The notes: generated from the letters alone by a model not told the origin. A DNA stretch of 64,000 nt from an uncultured bacterium (GCA_905214525.1 CAJMMN010000002.1:1-64000), one strand, 5' to 3'; positions 51,212 through 60,151 are shown, counted from the first letter of the stretch. Numbers and translations are program-made.

Positions 51212-52594
51212 TTACTTAAGCTCGGGCCAGTAACCCTTGTTGGCCTCGATCATGTCGTCGAGAACCTCCTTGGCGACCTTCATCGAAGGCACGGTCTTGT
51301 TCAGCGTAAAGGCCTTGAGCGCCTTCTCGTAAGAACCCTCGATCGTAGCCTCGACCACGAGCTTCTCGGAGTTCAGCTGCTGCATCATGAGGCCCTGTTG
51401 GAACAGAGGAATGTTGTCGCGGCTGATGACCTCGGGGCCATTCTTGCCAATGTAGGCAGGCAGCTCGACCATAGCGTCGTAGGGCATGTTGGGGATAGCG
51501 CCCTTGTTCTCGCAAATGACCAGGAAGCGCTGCTTGGTGTCGTTCTTCAGAGCGATAGCCAGATCGGCAATCCAGTCGCCGTGGCTGCCCGCATAGAACG
51601 TGCTCTCGTCGATCTCGCCCGTCTTCTCGTAGTGGTCGATGCCGTCGAAGAGGTTCTTCTCACGCGTCTCCTCAACCTCGTTAGCACGGGTGCGCTCGGG
51701 GTTGGAATGCTCGACGAACTCCTTCTGCTGCAGGTAGTAGTTCAGATACGTGTTGGGCAGGTACTCCGGGAAGCACTCCATGATCTCGTACTCGCCCTTC
51801 CAGACGTAGTACCAGCTGCCCTTGGTGTGGCGGTTCTGCTCGGGGTGCTCGTCAGTGGCCTCCTCGGGCTTCTTTGCCATGAGCGAGCCCATGCCCTTGA
51901 GGTAGGAGTCGGGCAGCAGAATCTCATGCTCCTTGATGTACTCGCGCAGCTGCGGGAGCACCTCCTCGCCCTTGTGGCGGATCGAGGTGAACCAACCAAA
52001 GTGGTTGAGGCCAAAGTAATCGTACTCGACATCCTTCTTGTCGATATCGAGTGCGGCGCAAACCACGTCGATGATCGCGATCGGCATGTCGCAGATGTTG
52101 ATGATGCGAGCGTTGGGACGCAGCACGCGGCAGCCCTCGGACACGATGGCAGCAGGGTTGGAGTAGTTGAGAATCCAGTAGTCCTTCTTGGCGTACTTCT
52201 CAACGTCATCGATCAGCTCGACCATGGGGAAGATGGTGCGCATGCCGTAGGCAAGGCCGCCGCAGCCGCAGGTCTCCTGACCCACGCAACCGTGGCGCAG
52301 CGGAATCTTCTCGTCCTGCTCGCGCATGGCGTAGCCGCCCACGCGCATCTGGGCAAACACGAAGCTCGCGTCGGTAAAAGCCGTCTTTTTGTCGGTGGTC
52401 ACCGTAAGCTTGATGTCCAGGCCAAGGTCCTCGTGCAAAATCCAGTCCACGAGCACGCCGATCTTGCGCTGACGCTCCTCATTGATGTCGTACAGGCGAA
52501 TCTCGTCAACGTCGAGCTCGTCCTTGCGCAGAGCGATGGACTTGACGATGCCGGGGGTAAAGGTGGATCCGCCACCACACAGAGTAATGATCAT
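51212..52594 (-). CDS. 6-phospho-alpha-glucosidase (glycoside hydrolase family 4)
   Basis: A 460-residue NAD- and Mn-dependent hydrolase that cleaves phosphorylated alpha-glucosides such as maltose 6-phosphate by a redox-elimination mechanism. NAD motif ITLCGGGSTFTPG, family segments NYSNPAAIV and GLNHFGW (His198). The CDMP motif at C168-P171 is the form found in 6-phospho-alpha-glucosidases (GlvA/MalH/AglB), whereas beta types and galactosidases carry CNxP. It is the last gene of the PTS operon; AAGGAG lies nine bases before the ATG. Substrate enters as the 6-phosphate from the EIICB gene upstream. Confidence 0.92.
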   Translation of the reverse strand: MIITLCGGGSTFTPGIVKSIALRKDELDVDEIRLYDINEERQRKIGVLVDWILHEDLGLDIKLTVTTDKKTAFTDASFVFAQMRVGGYAMREQDEKIPLRHGCVGQETCGCGGLAYGMRTIFPMVELIDDVEKYAKKDYWILNYSNPAAIVSEGCRVLRPNARIINICDMPIAIIDVVCAALDIDKKDVEYDYFGLNHFGWFTSIRHKGEEVLPQLREYIKEHEILLPDSYLKGMGSLMAKKPEEATDEHPEQNRHTKGSWYYVWKGEYEIMECFPEYLPNTYLNYYLQQKEFVEHSNPERTRANEVEETREKNLFDGIDHYEKTGEIDESTFYAGSHGDWIADLAIALKNDTKQRFLVICENKGAIPNMPYDAMVELPAYIGKNGPEVISRDNIPLFQQGLMMQQLNSEKLVVEATIEGSYEKALKAFTLNKTVPSMKVAKEVLDDMIEANKGYWPELK

Positions 52595-52597
52595 TGT

Positions 52598-54214
52598 TTA
52601 CTGCTCCTTCTCAATTGCGTTTTCGACCTTGTCGCGCATCTCGGCGACCTTCATGCCAAAGATGATCTGGATATTGTTGCCGTTGCGGTTGATACCGCTG
52701 TTGGGCACGTGGTTGATGAGGTTCTCATCGATGAGGTCCGGGTTCTTAACGTTCACGCGAAGACGCGTAAAGCAGTTCTCGAGCTCCTCGATGTTGTCCT
52801 TGCCGCCAAGACCTGCGACCAGGTCGGCAATACCTGCATCGACGCCCTCTGCGGGAGCTGCGGCAACAGCGCCCTGCTTCACCGCGACAGACGCGGCAGC
52901 CTCGCCCTCGGCAACGGACTCGGCGAGCTCGGACTCCTCCTCGCGGCCAGGCGTGTGGAGGTTGAGCTTCTTAATAAGGAAGGTGAAGAGGAAGAAGTAC
53001 AGAGCGGCGTTGACGACTCCAAGCACCAGCATAACCGGCCAGTTGGTCTTGTCGACACCGAGGACCAGGTTGGAAACCACGATGTTGATGATGCCGCCTG
53101 CAGTCGAAGCGGGCACGGAGAGGACCTTGAGCAGGACCAGGAAGATACCGGAAAGAACCGAGTGAACAACAAAGAGCACGGGAGCGGCAAAGACAAAGAG
53201 GAAGTCCATGGGCTCGGTGACGCAGGAGAGCACGGCGGTGATGATCAGCGGGATGATAACGGCCTTGGTCTTATCCTTGTTCCCCTTGTAAGCGGTGAAG
53301 ATAAAGGCGAGACCGATACCGATGTAGGGCCACAGGTTGTTGAAGGTGTAGCTGTTGAAATACGTGCTATCGGAGAAGGGCTGGCCCGTCATTGCCATCT
53401 CGGCGACACGGATGGGATAGGCACCGGCGATAACCTGATCGCCCAGCGTCAGGGTGCCACCCACATCGGAGAACTGGAACGGGGTGTAGATGAGGTGGTG
53501 CAGACCGGTGGGAACGAGCAGCTTGTTGAGCATGCCGTAGATGAACAGACCGATGTTGCCCGACTCCTTAATGATGCCGGCAACGGAGGAGATGGCACCC
53601 TGAACCGGAGGCCAAACGATGCAGAAGCCAGCGCCCATGATCCAGGAGATGATGATCATGATCAGGAACGGAAAACGAACGCCCGAGAACATCGAAAGGG
53701 CAATGGGGAACTGCTTGTTCGAGTACTTGTTGAACACAGCACCGGTGATGCAACCAAGAATGATGCCGCCAAACACGCCGGTATCGAGCACCTGAATGCC
53801 CATAACGGTGCTCTGGCCGGTTCCGGTAAGGCCGAGCATGCCGCTCGCTTCGGCAAGAGAGCCGGTAGCGTTGAGCACGATGTTGTTAGCCTGCAGGAAC
53901 AGGAAGAACGACATCAGGGCGATAAGCGAAGCATGGCCCTTGTTCTTCTTTGCCATGGCGCCGGCGATGCCCACGCAGAACAGAATCGAGAGGTTGTTGA
54001 TGATAAACATCAGCGACTGATAGACAACGGCGCCCACAAGCTGGAACGGACCGGAGCCCAGCACAGGGATCACGGCGCAGATGGTCTTGTTGGTCAGAAT
54101 GATGCCCACGATGAGCAGGATGCCGGCAACCGAGAGATACATCATCGGCTGAACGATCGACTTCGCGAACACCTCCAACGGCGCTTTGAAATTGAACTTC
54201 TTTTTTGCGGTCAT
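52598..54214 (-). CDS. PTS alpha-glucoside/maltose-type EIICB
   Basis: A 538-residue permease. The EIIC part (about 1-430) has roughly ten membrane helices with the GITEP-like loop VTEPMDFLFVFAAPVLFV and substrate-site stretches PTGLHHLIYTPF. A short acidic/Ala linker leads to the EIIB domain with the phospho-Cys C481 in ENCFTRLRVNV. No EIIA domain is fused; it is a separate gene upstream. The start at 54214 has GGGGAG seven bases before. Genes order and the GH4 partner point to maltose or related alpha-glucosides. Confidence 0.92.
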   Translation of the reverse strand: MTAKKKFNFKAPLEVFAKSIVQPMMYLSVAGILLIVGIILTNKTICAVIPVLGSGPFQLVGAVVYQSLMFIINNLSILFCVGIAGAMAKKNKGHASLIALMSFFLFLQANNIVLNATGSLAEASGMLGLTGTGQSTVMGIQVLDTGVFGGIILGCITGAVFNKYSNKQFPIALSMFSGVRFPFLIMIIISWIMGAGFCIVWPPVQGAISSVAGIIKESGNIGLFIYGMLNKLLVPTGLHHLIYTPFQFSDVGGTLTLGDQVIAGAYPIRVAEMAMTGQPFSDSTYFNSYTFNNLWPYIGIGLAFIFTAYKGNKDKTKAVIIPLIITAVLSCVTEPMDFLFVFAAPVLFVVHSVLSGIFLVLLKVLSVPASTAGGIINIVVSNLVLGVDKTNWPVMLVLGVVNAALYFFLFTFLIKKLNLHTPGREEESELAESVAEGEAAASVAVKQGAVAAAPAEGVDAGIADLVAGLGGKDNIEELENCFTRLRVNVKNPDLIDENLINHVPNSGINRNGNNIQIIFGMKVAEMRDKVENAIEKEQ

Positions 54215-54313
54215 AGCGGTACTCCCCTTCCTTTTCCGCAAATTGAGATAGGTGTGCCCTGGACAAGACCGTGAGCCTTGCCTTATATCAATCGATGTGT
54301 GGGCACGTTATGC

Positions 54314-55180
54314 CTAGAGACCAGGTTCTCCAAGCAGGTTAACAATGTGATATGCGAGATAACTCTTCTCGGCATCGGTAACGACAACGTTATAGGTAGA
54401 CGCTAAGTGGTCGGCAATTGACTCCGCACACGAGAACGCCCTCGGATACGCCGTTTCATCGATACGGAACAGCGCGTCGCCATTGACCTGCCCCGCCGCG
54501 GGATCGAGCGCTCGCTGCGCAAAAAACTGCAGATGGCGAACGAAACGCTCGTACGGCAACGAGGTGACGTCAAGGGTCGTGGCATAGTGCTCGGAAACAA
54601 TCGCGAGCACGTCGCGAACAAGCTGGACCGAGACGATTAGACGGTCGGAGCGTTGCGGCATGGTGGCGTTGACGATATGCAGCGTAATAAAACCCTGCTC
54701 CTCCTCGCTCATCTCGATACCCAGGTAGTCCTTGATAATCTGAAGGGCACGGCCCGCAAGCGCGTACTCCTTGCGATAGAACTGCTGGATCTCGAGCAGC
54801 AACGGATTCTCACAGGGAACGCCCTTGCGCTCGCGCTCGAGGGCGAGGCTGATATGGTCTGCGAGAGCAATGAGAATCTTGTCGTTGATATCAACATTGA
54901 GCTCTCGACGGAGCATCTGAACAATGTCCTCGGCAATCACGAGGTTGACGGTGGGGATGGACTCCAAAAGATGTGCCAAGCGGTCAATCGTGCGCGAATC
55001 CTGAGAAGTGCCCTCCTGCAGCGCATAGGTCTTTTCGACCGATGCCTCATCGATAGCGTCGCCGGCATGGCGGCCAAAGCAGAGGCCTCGGCCGATGACG
55101 ATGAGCTCGGAGCCATCGTCCGAAGTGACCATTGCGACGTTATTGTTGAAAACTCGCTTGATAACCACGGTACCCACCAC
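54314..55180 (-). CDS. BglG/LicT-family transcriptional antiterminator
   Basis: A 288-residue RNA-binding regulator controlled by PTS phosphorylation. The co-antiterminator domain (first 60 residues: KRVFNNNVAMV, VIGRGLCFGRHAGD) is followed by two PRDs with phosphorylatable His in LIALADHISLALER, ITLHIVNATM, FVRHLQFFAQR and SYLAYHIVNL. It should bind a RAT hairpin near the operon's 5' end and prevent termination when sugar is present. The start is a GTG at 55180 without a strong site; a GTG at 55168 also fits the family N-terminus. Confidence 0.92.
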   Translation of the reverse strand: MVGTVVIKRVFNNNVAMVTSDDGSELIVIGRGLCFGRHAGDAIDEASVEKTYALQEGTSQDSRTIDRLAHLLESIPTVNLVIAEDIVQMLRRELNVDINDKILIALADHISLALERERKGVPCENPLLLEIQQFYRKEYALAGRALQIIKDYLGIEMSEEEQGFITLHIVNATMPQRSDRLIVSVQLVRDVLAIVSEHYATTLDVTSLPYERFVRHLQFFAQRALDPAAGQVNGDALFRIDETAYPRAFSCAESIADHLASTYNVVVTDAEKSYLAYHIVNLLGEPGL

Positions 55181-55186
55181 AAGAAT

Positions 55187-55699
55187 TTACTCGGAAAGCC
55201 AGACGACAGGCTCTTTAACAGCAACAGGGCCGGAAGCATGCTCACGAAGAGTCGAGTTCTCCGAGCGCTCGCACACGATAACGAAGACCGTGGGGTCGAA
55301 GCCAGCGGCGCGAACCGCGTCGAAATCGACCTCGACGAGGGGCTGGCCCGCATCGACATGGTCACCCTGAGCAACAAGCGCATGGAAGCCCTTGCCCTCA
55401 AGTTTAACAGTGTCGATTCCGATATGCAGCATCACCTGAGCAGAGCTGTCGTCGGACATAATGCCCAGCGCGTGCTCAGTCGGAAACAGCGCCGCGACGG
55501 TACCGGAAACAGGAGCGCACACGGTCCCCTCTTGGGGAACCACGGCAACGCCATCGCCCACGGCACGGCTGCTAAAAGCGGGGTCATTGGTATTTTCTAG
55601 ATGAACAAGCTCGCCGGAAACGGGAGCGAGGATTTCGAACTCGGAAGCTGCAGTCTTCTGCTCATCCGAACCGCCCATCAGGCGAGAAAAGAAACCCAT
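55187..55699 (-). CDS. PTS glucose-type EIIA (Crr-like)
   Basis: A 170-residue cytosolic phosphocarrier. H76 in LFPTEHALG and the phospho-acceptor H92 in VMLHIGIDTVKLEGKGF correspond to His75 and His90 of E. coli IIA-Glc. It passes phosphate from HPr to EIIB of the downstream permease. The ATG at 55699 starts MGFFSRLMGG; AGGGACAT lies upstream. It is the first gene of EIIA-bglG-EIICB-GH4. Confidence 0.92.
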   Translation of the reverse strand: MGFFSRLMGGSDEQKTAASEFEILAPVSGELVHLENTNDPAFSSRAVGDGVAVVPQEGTVCAPVSGTVAALFPTEHALGIMSDDSSAQVMLHIGIDTVKLEGKGFHALVAQGDHVDAGQPLVEVDFDAVRAAGFDPTVFVIVCERSENSTLREHASGPVAVKEPVVWLSE

Positions 55700-55779
55700 G
55701 GTGGCATGTCCCTTCATAAATATAGCCCAACCAAAATCAAGCGAATGCATCCATAGAGACACACCCGTTCAAAGACTTT

Positions 55780-55811
55780 GGTTAGGCCCACGTCCGAGGG
55801 ACTCGGTAACC
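55780..55811 (-). promoter_or_regulatory. RAT-like hairpin in the PTS operon leader
   Basis: On the minus strand GGTTA CCGAG TCC CTCGG, nine bases, TAACC: an inner five-base stem and an outer GGTTA/TAACC stem with a one-sided bulge, 32 bases, 81 bases before the EIIA start. Length, GG...CC ends and place match a LicT/BglG antiterminator target, but it does not match the classical RAT sequence and no clear overlapping terminator is seen. Confidence 0.4.
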
Positions 55812-55979
55812 TTCCGCATTTCTTTTTACGGGAGTTATTGTAGGCAATAGCAAAGCCATGTCTATCATTATGACCGGTGAGCGGTATTTTTTCTTCGATA
55901 AACGGTATTTAGGCGGCACTTAGGGACGTTCCTTTCCCGCCGGCACCCAGGGGCACTCCTTGCAGCAATTTCGCATGCG

Positions 55980-56741
55980 TTAGATGAAGAGCTCGCATTC
56001 CTTCCGCACGACGCAAGCCTTGCTCAGCATCTGGGAAACAGCGGATAGCTTGTTGGGATCAAGCTTGCGAGCGCCTCGCGGGCATACGGCGATGCAGCGC
56101 ATGCAGGAGATGCACGCCTCGTCAGCTGCTCGCTTGGGGTCGCCCTTGTCGATAGCACAAACGGGACACGCCGCGGCGCATGCACTGCAGGAGACGCATT
56201 CCTCTGTTGCCTCGGGTGCCATGCGGCGACCTCCAGCTTGTTTATAAGGACGATTGCCGGGGATAGAGGGCTCGGACGCATCCTCAGCCAACAGCTTTTG
56301 CTGAATTTGCTGCGCAAACTCTGCGAGCTGCGCCGCATCCTGCGCATCCGGTCGCCCAGCAGCAAACTGACGAGCAACGGAATGCTCAGCAATAGCAGAA
56401 ACAGCTGCAACCACCCTAAATCCGGCGCGCTTCGCAACGTCCTCCAGCTCTACGAGCGTGTCCTCAAACGCGCGGTTTCCGTATACACAAACCAAAACAG
56501 CCCGAGCCCCGTTGCCGCGCACCATGCCCAACCGGTCAGCCACCACAGCCGGAATTCTACCGGCATACGCCGGCACAGAGATTACGGCCACGTCGTCCTC
56601 AGTCATCGAGACAGCGCTGAGATCTAGCCCGCTATCGGTCAGATCGACGGTAACGGTATTATTGTCCAGCGCCCCGGCCACAAGGCCAGACACCTTCCGC
56701 GTTCCACCCGTCGGACTAAACACAATTTCGAATACGCTCAT
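55980..56741 (-). CDS. EFR1-family flavodoxin-ferredoxin
   Basis: A 253-residue redox protein. An N-terminal flavodoxin-like domain binds FMN by FSPTGGTRKV, with SVPAYAGRIPAVV and VCVYGNRAFEDTLVELE loops; the C-terminal 80 residues hold two [4Fe-4S] motifs, CVSCSACAAACP and CISCMRCIAVCP. EFR1 proteins are widely found in anaerobes as presumed electron carriers; the partner is unknown. It is a single gene between the PTS operon and the helicase region. Confidence 0.9.
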   Translation of the reverse strand: MSVFEIVFSPTGGTRKVSGLVAGALDNNTVTVDLTDSGLDLSAVSMTEDDVAVISVPAYAGRIPAVVADRLGMVRGNGARAVLVCVYGNRAFEDTLVELEDVAKRAGFRVVAAVSAIAEHSVARQFAAGRPDAQDAAQLAEFAQQIQQKLLAEDASEPSIPGNRPYKQAGGRRMAPEATEECVSCSACAAACPVCAIDKGDPKRAADEACISCMRCIAVCPRGARKLDPNKLSAVSQMLSKACVVRKECELFI

Positions 56742-57293
56742 CGAGGCACCCTCTCCCTACGCCTGGCAACGCGTCAAGCCGTTTTCACATTCAGACAGAG
56801 TATACGGCGCATGGGGGGAGCTCCCCGTTTCGGTGCGCCAGGCACCCCAATGCACCCACCCTACGCTGTCTGCCTCTTCGTTTTGTATAAATTACGGTAC
56901 AGATTGTATATATTTACGGGATACCGCCGCGTTCTCCTGAGGTACCCCATCCTGGCCCGTGCAAAAAACGGAGTATTCTGCAACGTGACCGCGCCAGCAC
57001 CGCCGCGGGTGGGCAAAACTGTAGGACGCCGTATCATTCTAAGTCCCGACATGGCGAGAATGACGCGCCCCCTGCTCCGGAAAACGGCGAAATCTGACTC
57101 GGAACGCTCGCTAGGGATATCCGAAGGCCACCGTTGGCGACGTCGAATCATATGCAGACAACTCGAACTGCAGAATACTCCAAAAAATGCACGGCGCACC
57201 CCATAGGACCCATTGCTGCATGGCAGGAAACAAGCCCACGGCATCCTCTAGATGCATTCCCGAGGAAATCACATTTGAACTAGCGATCGGATA
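56742..57293. other. Gene-free region with MITE-like element
   Basis: AT-rich 56880-56930 (tataaattacggtacagatt and TATATATTT) is likely promoter sequence for the EFR1 gene. A 238-base element bounded by inverted repeats (listed separately) fills 56957-57194. A frame on the minus strand across it has no ribosome binding site and Arg/Cys-heavy composition, so I do not call it. Confidence 0.5.
56957..57194. mobile_element. MITE-like element with imperfect 26-bp terminal inverted repeats
   Basis: Left end CCGTGCA-N6-GGAGTATTCTGCA (56957-56982) and right end TGCAGAATACTCC-N6-TGCACGG (57169-57194): 20 of 26 positions pair and the six-base middle is A-rich on the same strand in both. The 186-base interior has no gene. 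No clear target duplication is seen, so a pair of large regulator sites is the alternative. Confidence 0.5.
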
Positions 57294-57335
57294 CGGCAAA
57301 CAAAAGGGCCCCGAACGTAGTTGCTCGGGGCCCTT
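57294..57335 (-). terminator. Terminator of the DEAD-box helicase gene
   Basis: On the minus strand AAGGGCCCCGA and TCGGGGCCCTT form a perfect 11-base stem followed by TTGTTTGCC. Confidence 0.9.
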
Positions 57336-57367
57336 GGTTCACCTCGCTCTAGCGGGCGATGCGTATG

Positions 57368-59638
57368 TTATTTGCGCTTGCCGCCGCCGTCGCCAGGGCG
57401 ACGGGAGCTACCACCGCGCTTGCCGCCACGGCTGTTGCCATAGCTGCCACGATTATCGCGACCGCCGGCACGGCCGCCGCGGGAGCCGGCCTGGTTGCCG
57501 CCACGCCCGCCACGATAGCCGCCACGACGCTCATCGCGGGTGTCGTCGTAGTTGCGCCAGTCATCGCGACGATCGCGGCTGGCACGCGGGTCGCGACGAT
57601 CGCGCGACTCATTCGAACGACCGGCGCCGCTGCGGCCACCGTTGCCACGAGCGCCCTCGCGACGCTCACCACCGCGGCCGCCCTCGCGGCCTCCGCGCTC
57701 GTCAAAGCGCTTGCCGCCGCGGGACTCGCCGCCGCGGGTACCACGCTCGTCACGCGAACCACGGCCTTCGCCGCCGCGACGCCCATCACGGCCACCGCGC
57801 TCGTCATCGCGACCGGAACGACGGCGATCGCCCGCGCCACGCTTGCCACCGCGCGAACCACGGCCCTCGTCCTCGCGCTCAACACGGCGACGGCCGCCAC
57901 GGTCCTCGTCCTCACGACGACGGCGGTGCGCCTCGCCCTGGAACTGCTTGGCACGGCGCTCGGCACGGTTGCCACGCGGGGCCTGCTCGACGGCAGCAGC
58001 ACCGCCGCGCTCCTCGGCAGCCACCTCGCGGGCCACGCTCTCCACAGCCTCGTCCACGCGAGCCTGAACGCCCTCGCGCACGCGGGTCTTGCCGCCGCGC
58101 TTGGGACGGCTCGGACGCTCGCCGTCGCTGCGGCGCTCGTCACGACCGCGGTTGGAACGACCGGCCACATCGCCGTAATCGTCGCCGTTGCGCTTGCCGT
58201 CGCGACGCGCCTGCTCAAGCTTCTTCTTGCTCTTGGACTTGCCGCGCTTGGTCTTCTTCTTCACCTTAAAGGCCGCAGGGTCGCGCTCGGGGTCAACCGC
58301 AGGCGGGTTGGGACCCACATGCAGGTCGCCGGCTTCGTAGATGTCGGCGGTCTTGTCCATGAGCTTCTCGATCTCGTAGAGCTCGTCCACGTCCTGCTCG
58401 GTCACAAACGTGATGGCCCAGCCCAGCTCGCCGGCACGGCCCGTACGGCCAATACGGTGGATGTAGTCGGTCGGCTCGGCCGGCACGTCAAAGTTCACGA
58501 CGTAGCGCACGTCGCTAATGTCGATGCCGCGGGCGAGCACGTCGGTTGCCACCAACACGTCGACGGTACCGTCGCGGAAGGCCGAAAGGGCACGCTCGCG
58601 CTGGGCCTGGCTGCGGTTGCCGTGAATCGCGGCGGCCTTGATGCCCTTGCGCTCCAGACGACGGCAGCAGCTGTCGGCACGGTGCTTGGTGCGCATAAAG
58701 ACGATCGTGCGCTCCGGGCCCTCCTTTTTGAGGAACTCGGGCAGCAGGTTGTTCTTGGCCTCGATGGACACCGGGAACACAAACTGATCGACGGTGTCGG
58801 CGGTCGACGTGGCGGGCGCGATCTCCACGCGGGCCGGGTCGCTCACCAGATCGGTGATCTCGCCCACGGCCTCCTCGTCGAGGGTCGCCGAGAACAGCAG
58901 CGTCTGGCGCTCGGCCGGCGTCTCGCGCACAATGCGGCGAACGGCGGGCAAAAAGCCCATGTCGAGCATGCGATCGGCCTCGTCGAGCACCAGGACCTTG
59001 ACCTCGTCCAGGTGGCAGGCACCCTGCTCGATCAGATCGACCAGACGGCCCGGCGTGGCGACCAGGATATCGCAGCCGTACTTGAGGGCAGCGGTCTGTG
59101 GCTTGTAGCTCACGCCGCCCACGACGGTCACGGCGACATGGCCCGTGACGTCGGCGATCTTGCTCGCGACCTCGTCGATCTGCTGTGCGAGCTCGCGCGT
59201 AGGGGTGATGACGAGCATCGCGGGACCGCGGCCGTTGCCCTCGGGCTTCTTGGCACCGCGACGGCGGTTGCGGCCGCCGCGCTCGCGTACGGGTTTGGGA
59301 GGAGCGATGTGCTCCAGGTTGTTCATGGTCGGCAGCAAAAAGGCAGCCGTCTTGCCGGTGCCAGTCTGAGCGGCAGCAAGCAGGTCGCGGCCCTCGAGCA
59401 CCACGGGGATTGAGCCGGCCTGCACGGGCGTCGGCGCCGTGTAGCCCAGGTTCTCGATGGCACGAAGCATCTCGTCGGAAAGGCCCAGCTCGTCAAAGGC
59501 GGGCAGGCTCTCGGTAGCGGACTCGACGGCCTGGGCAGCATTGGCCTCATCGGCGGCATCGAAGGCAGCCTGGGTCATGGCCTCGCGGGTCTCGTCCAGG
59601 ATCTCGGCGTCGGTGACGTCGGATACAGAATTACGCAT
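57368..59638 (-). CDS. DEAD-box ATP-dependent RNA helicase with R/G/D-rich tail
   Basis: A 756-residue helicase, about 300 residues longer than a minimal DEAD core. Q motif LGYTAPTPVQAGSIP, I AAQTGTGKTAAFLLP, II VLDEADRML, III LFSATLD, IV-V ERTIVFMRTK and LVATDVLARGIDI, VI HRIGRTGRAG. From about residue 430 on, the chain is a basic Lys/Arg stretch and then some 300 residues of RGG, RDE and ERGG repeats, an RNA-binding disordered tail of the kind seen in CsdA/DeaD-like actinobacterial helicases. The long tail suggests ribosome or cold-response function and phase-separating behaviour, which is inference. AAGGA lies ten bases before the ATG. Confidence 0.93.
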   Translation of the reverse strand: MRNSVSDVTDAEILDETREAMTQAAFDAADEANAAQAVESATESLPAFDELGLSDEMLRAIENLGYTAPTPVQAGSIPVVLEGRDLLAAAQTGTGKTAAFLLPTMNNLEHIAPPKPVRERGGRNRRRGAKKPEGNGRGPAMLVITPTRELAQQIDEVASKIADVTGHVAVTVVGGVSYKPQTAALKYGCDILVATPGRLVDLIEQGACHLDEVKVLVLDEADRMLDMGFLPAVRRIVRETPAERQTLLFSATLDEEAVGEITDLVSDPARVEIAPATSTADTVDQFVFPVSIEAKNNLLPEFLKKEGPERTIVFMRTKHRADSCCRRLERKGIKAAAIHGNRSQAQRERALSAFRDGTVDVLVATDVLARGIDISDVRYVVNFDVPAEPTDYIHRIGRTGRAGELGWAITFVTEQDVDELYEIEKLMDKTADIYEAGDLHVGPNPPAVDPERDPAAFKVKKKTKRGKSKSKKKLEQARRDGKRNGDDYGDVAGRSNRGRDERRSDGERPSRPKRGGKTRVREGVQARVDEAVESVAREVAAEERGGAAAVEQAPRGNRAERRAKQFQGEAHRRRREDEDRGGRRRVEREDEGRGSRGGKRGAGDRRRSGRDDERGGRDGRRGGEGRGSRDERGTRGGESRGGKRFDERGGREGGRGGERREGARGNGGRSGAGRSNESRDRRDPRASRDRRDDWRNYDDTRDERRGGYRGGRGGNQAGSRGGRAGGRDNRGSYGNSRGGKRGGSSRRPGDGGGKRK

Positions 59639-59910
59639 ATGTTGTTGTTCCTTATCTGCACGCGCAATGGGCACGGCATGCGGCCGCGCGGGCGTGCTTG
59701 GTAGTGCGCTAATACATACAAAAACGGGTGCGCACAGAGAGGACGTTGCTCAGCACGCTGGCGATCGCTTTGGCAGCCCTATCACGCGCCGTCCAGACGC
59801 AGCGGCCCTAAGCGATGGAGCAGATTCGCCGCGGGTTAGTATACCCGTGCTTCGCATGCCCCCACGTAAACCACAGATGACGGAGCGGACGAGGCGGGCC
59901 TGGGCCGATT

Positions 59911-59967
59911 GTCTCAATCTGTAACAGTTACGAGACAAAACCGGGTCTACACGTTACAGATTGAGAC
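59911..59967. repeat. Palindromic unit 1 (15-27-15)
   Basis: GTCTCAATCTGTAAC (59911-59925) is perfectly complementary to GTTACAGATTGAGAC (59953-59967), with 27 bases between. The unit recurs 80 bases later. Confidence 0.95.
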
Positions 59968-59990
59968 GAACTCAAACATCGCAAAACATA

Positions 59991-60047
59991 ATCTCGATCT
60001 GTAACAGTTAGAGGTCATTTTCCCCGCTAGATGTTACAGATCGAGAT
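59991..60047. repeat. Palindromic unit 2 (15-27-15)
   Basis: ATCTCGATCTGTAAC (59991-60005) is perfectly complementary to GTTACAGATCGAGAT (60033-60047), again with 27 bases between. It shares the TCTGTAACAGTTA core with unit 1; changed bases in one arm are matched by compensating changes in the other. Confidence 0.95.
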
Positions 60048-60121
60048 GTTTGACATGAGCTGCCAACGATTGAGCAGCCACCCGCATCTGTAGCGAAATG
60101 TCATACATTTTCATCCCCACT

Positions 60122-60151
60122 GGACACCCCCAGGGGGTATTGGTGTATAGT
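60122..60151 (+). promoter_or_regulatory. copA: CsoR operator and promoter of copA
   Basis: ACCCCCAGGGGGT (60126-60138) is a perfect palindrome within GACACCCCCAGGGGGTATTG, matching the TACCCC-GGGGTA copper-sensor CsoR box. TATAGT (60146-60151) is a likely -10 eight bases later, so bound CsoR would cover the promoter and copper would relieve it. A csoR gene lies at the end of the same cluster. Confidence 0.8.

Larger units (their letters stand above)
59639..60121. other. Gene-free divergent spacer with paired palindromes
   Basis: Between the helicase start and copA. No supportable gene; it holds the twin 57-base palindromes listed separately and then the copper operator and promoter. Confidence 0.5.

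Noticed and set aside
51188..54274. 1028-codon open frame opposite the GH4 and EIICB genes
   Set aside because: It spans two clear genes on the other strand, and its composition (Val/Leu/His/Asp-rich) is the mirror of membrane-protein codons.
56861..57244. 127-codon frame inside the MITE-like region
   Set aside because: No ribosome binding site, Arg/Cys-heavy, and it crosses one terminal repeat.
57359..59413. Ala/Thr-rich frame opposite the DEAD-box helicase tail
   Set aside because: It is the reverse reading of RGG/GCG-type repeat codons; no start signal.
59911..60047. CRISPR-like repeats
   Set aside because: Only two units, each a palindrome; there are no spacer series and no cas genes.
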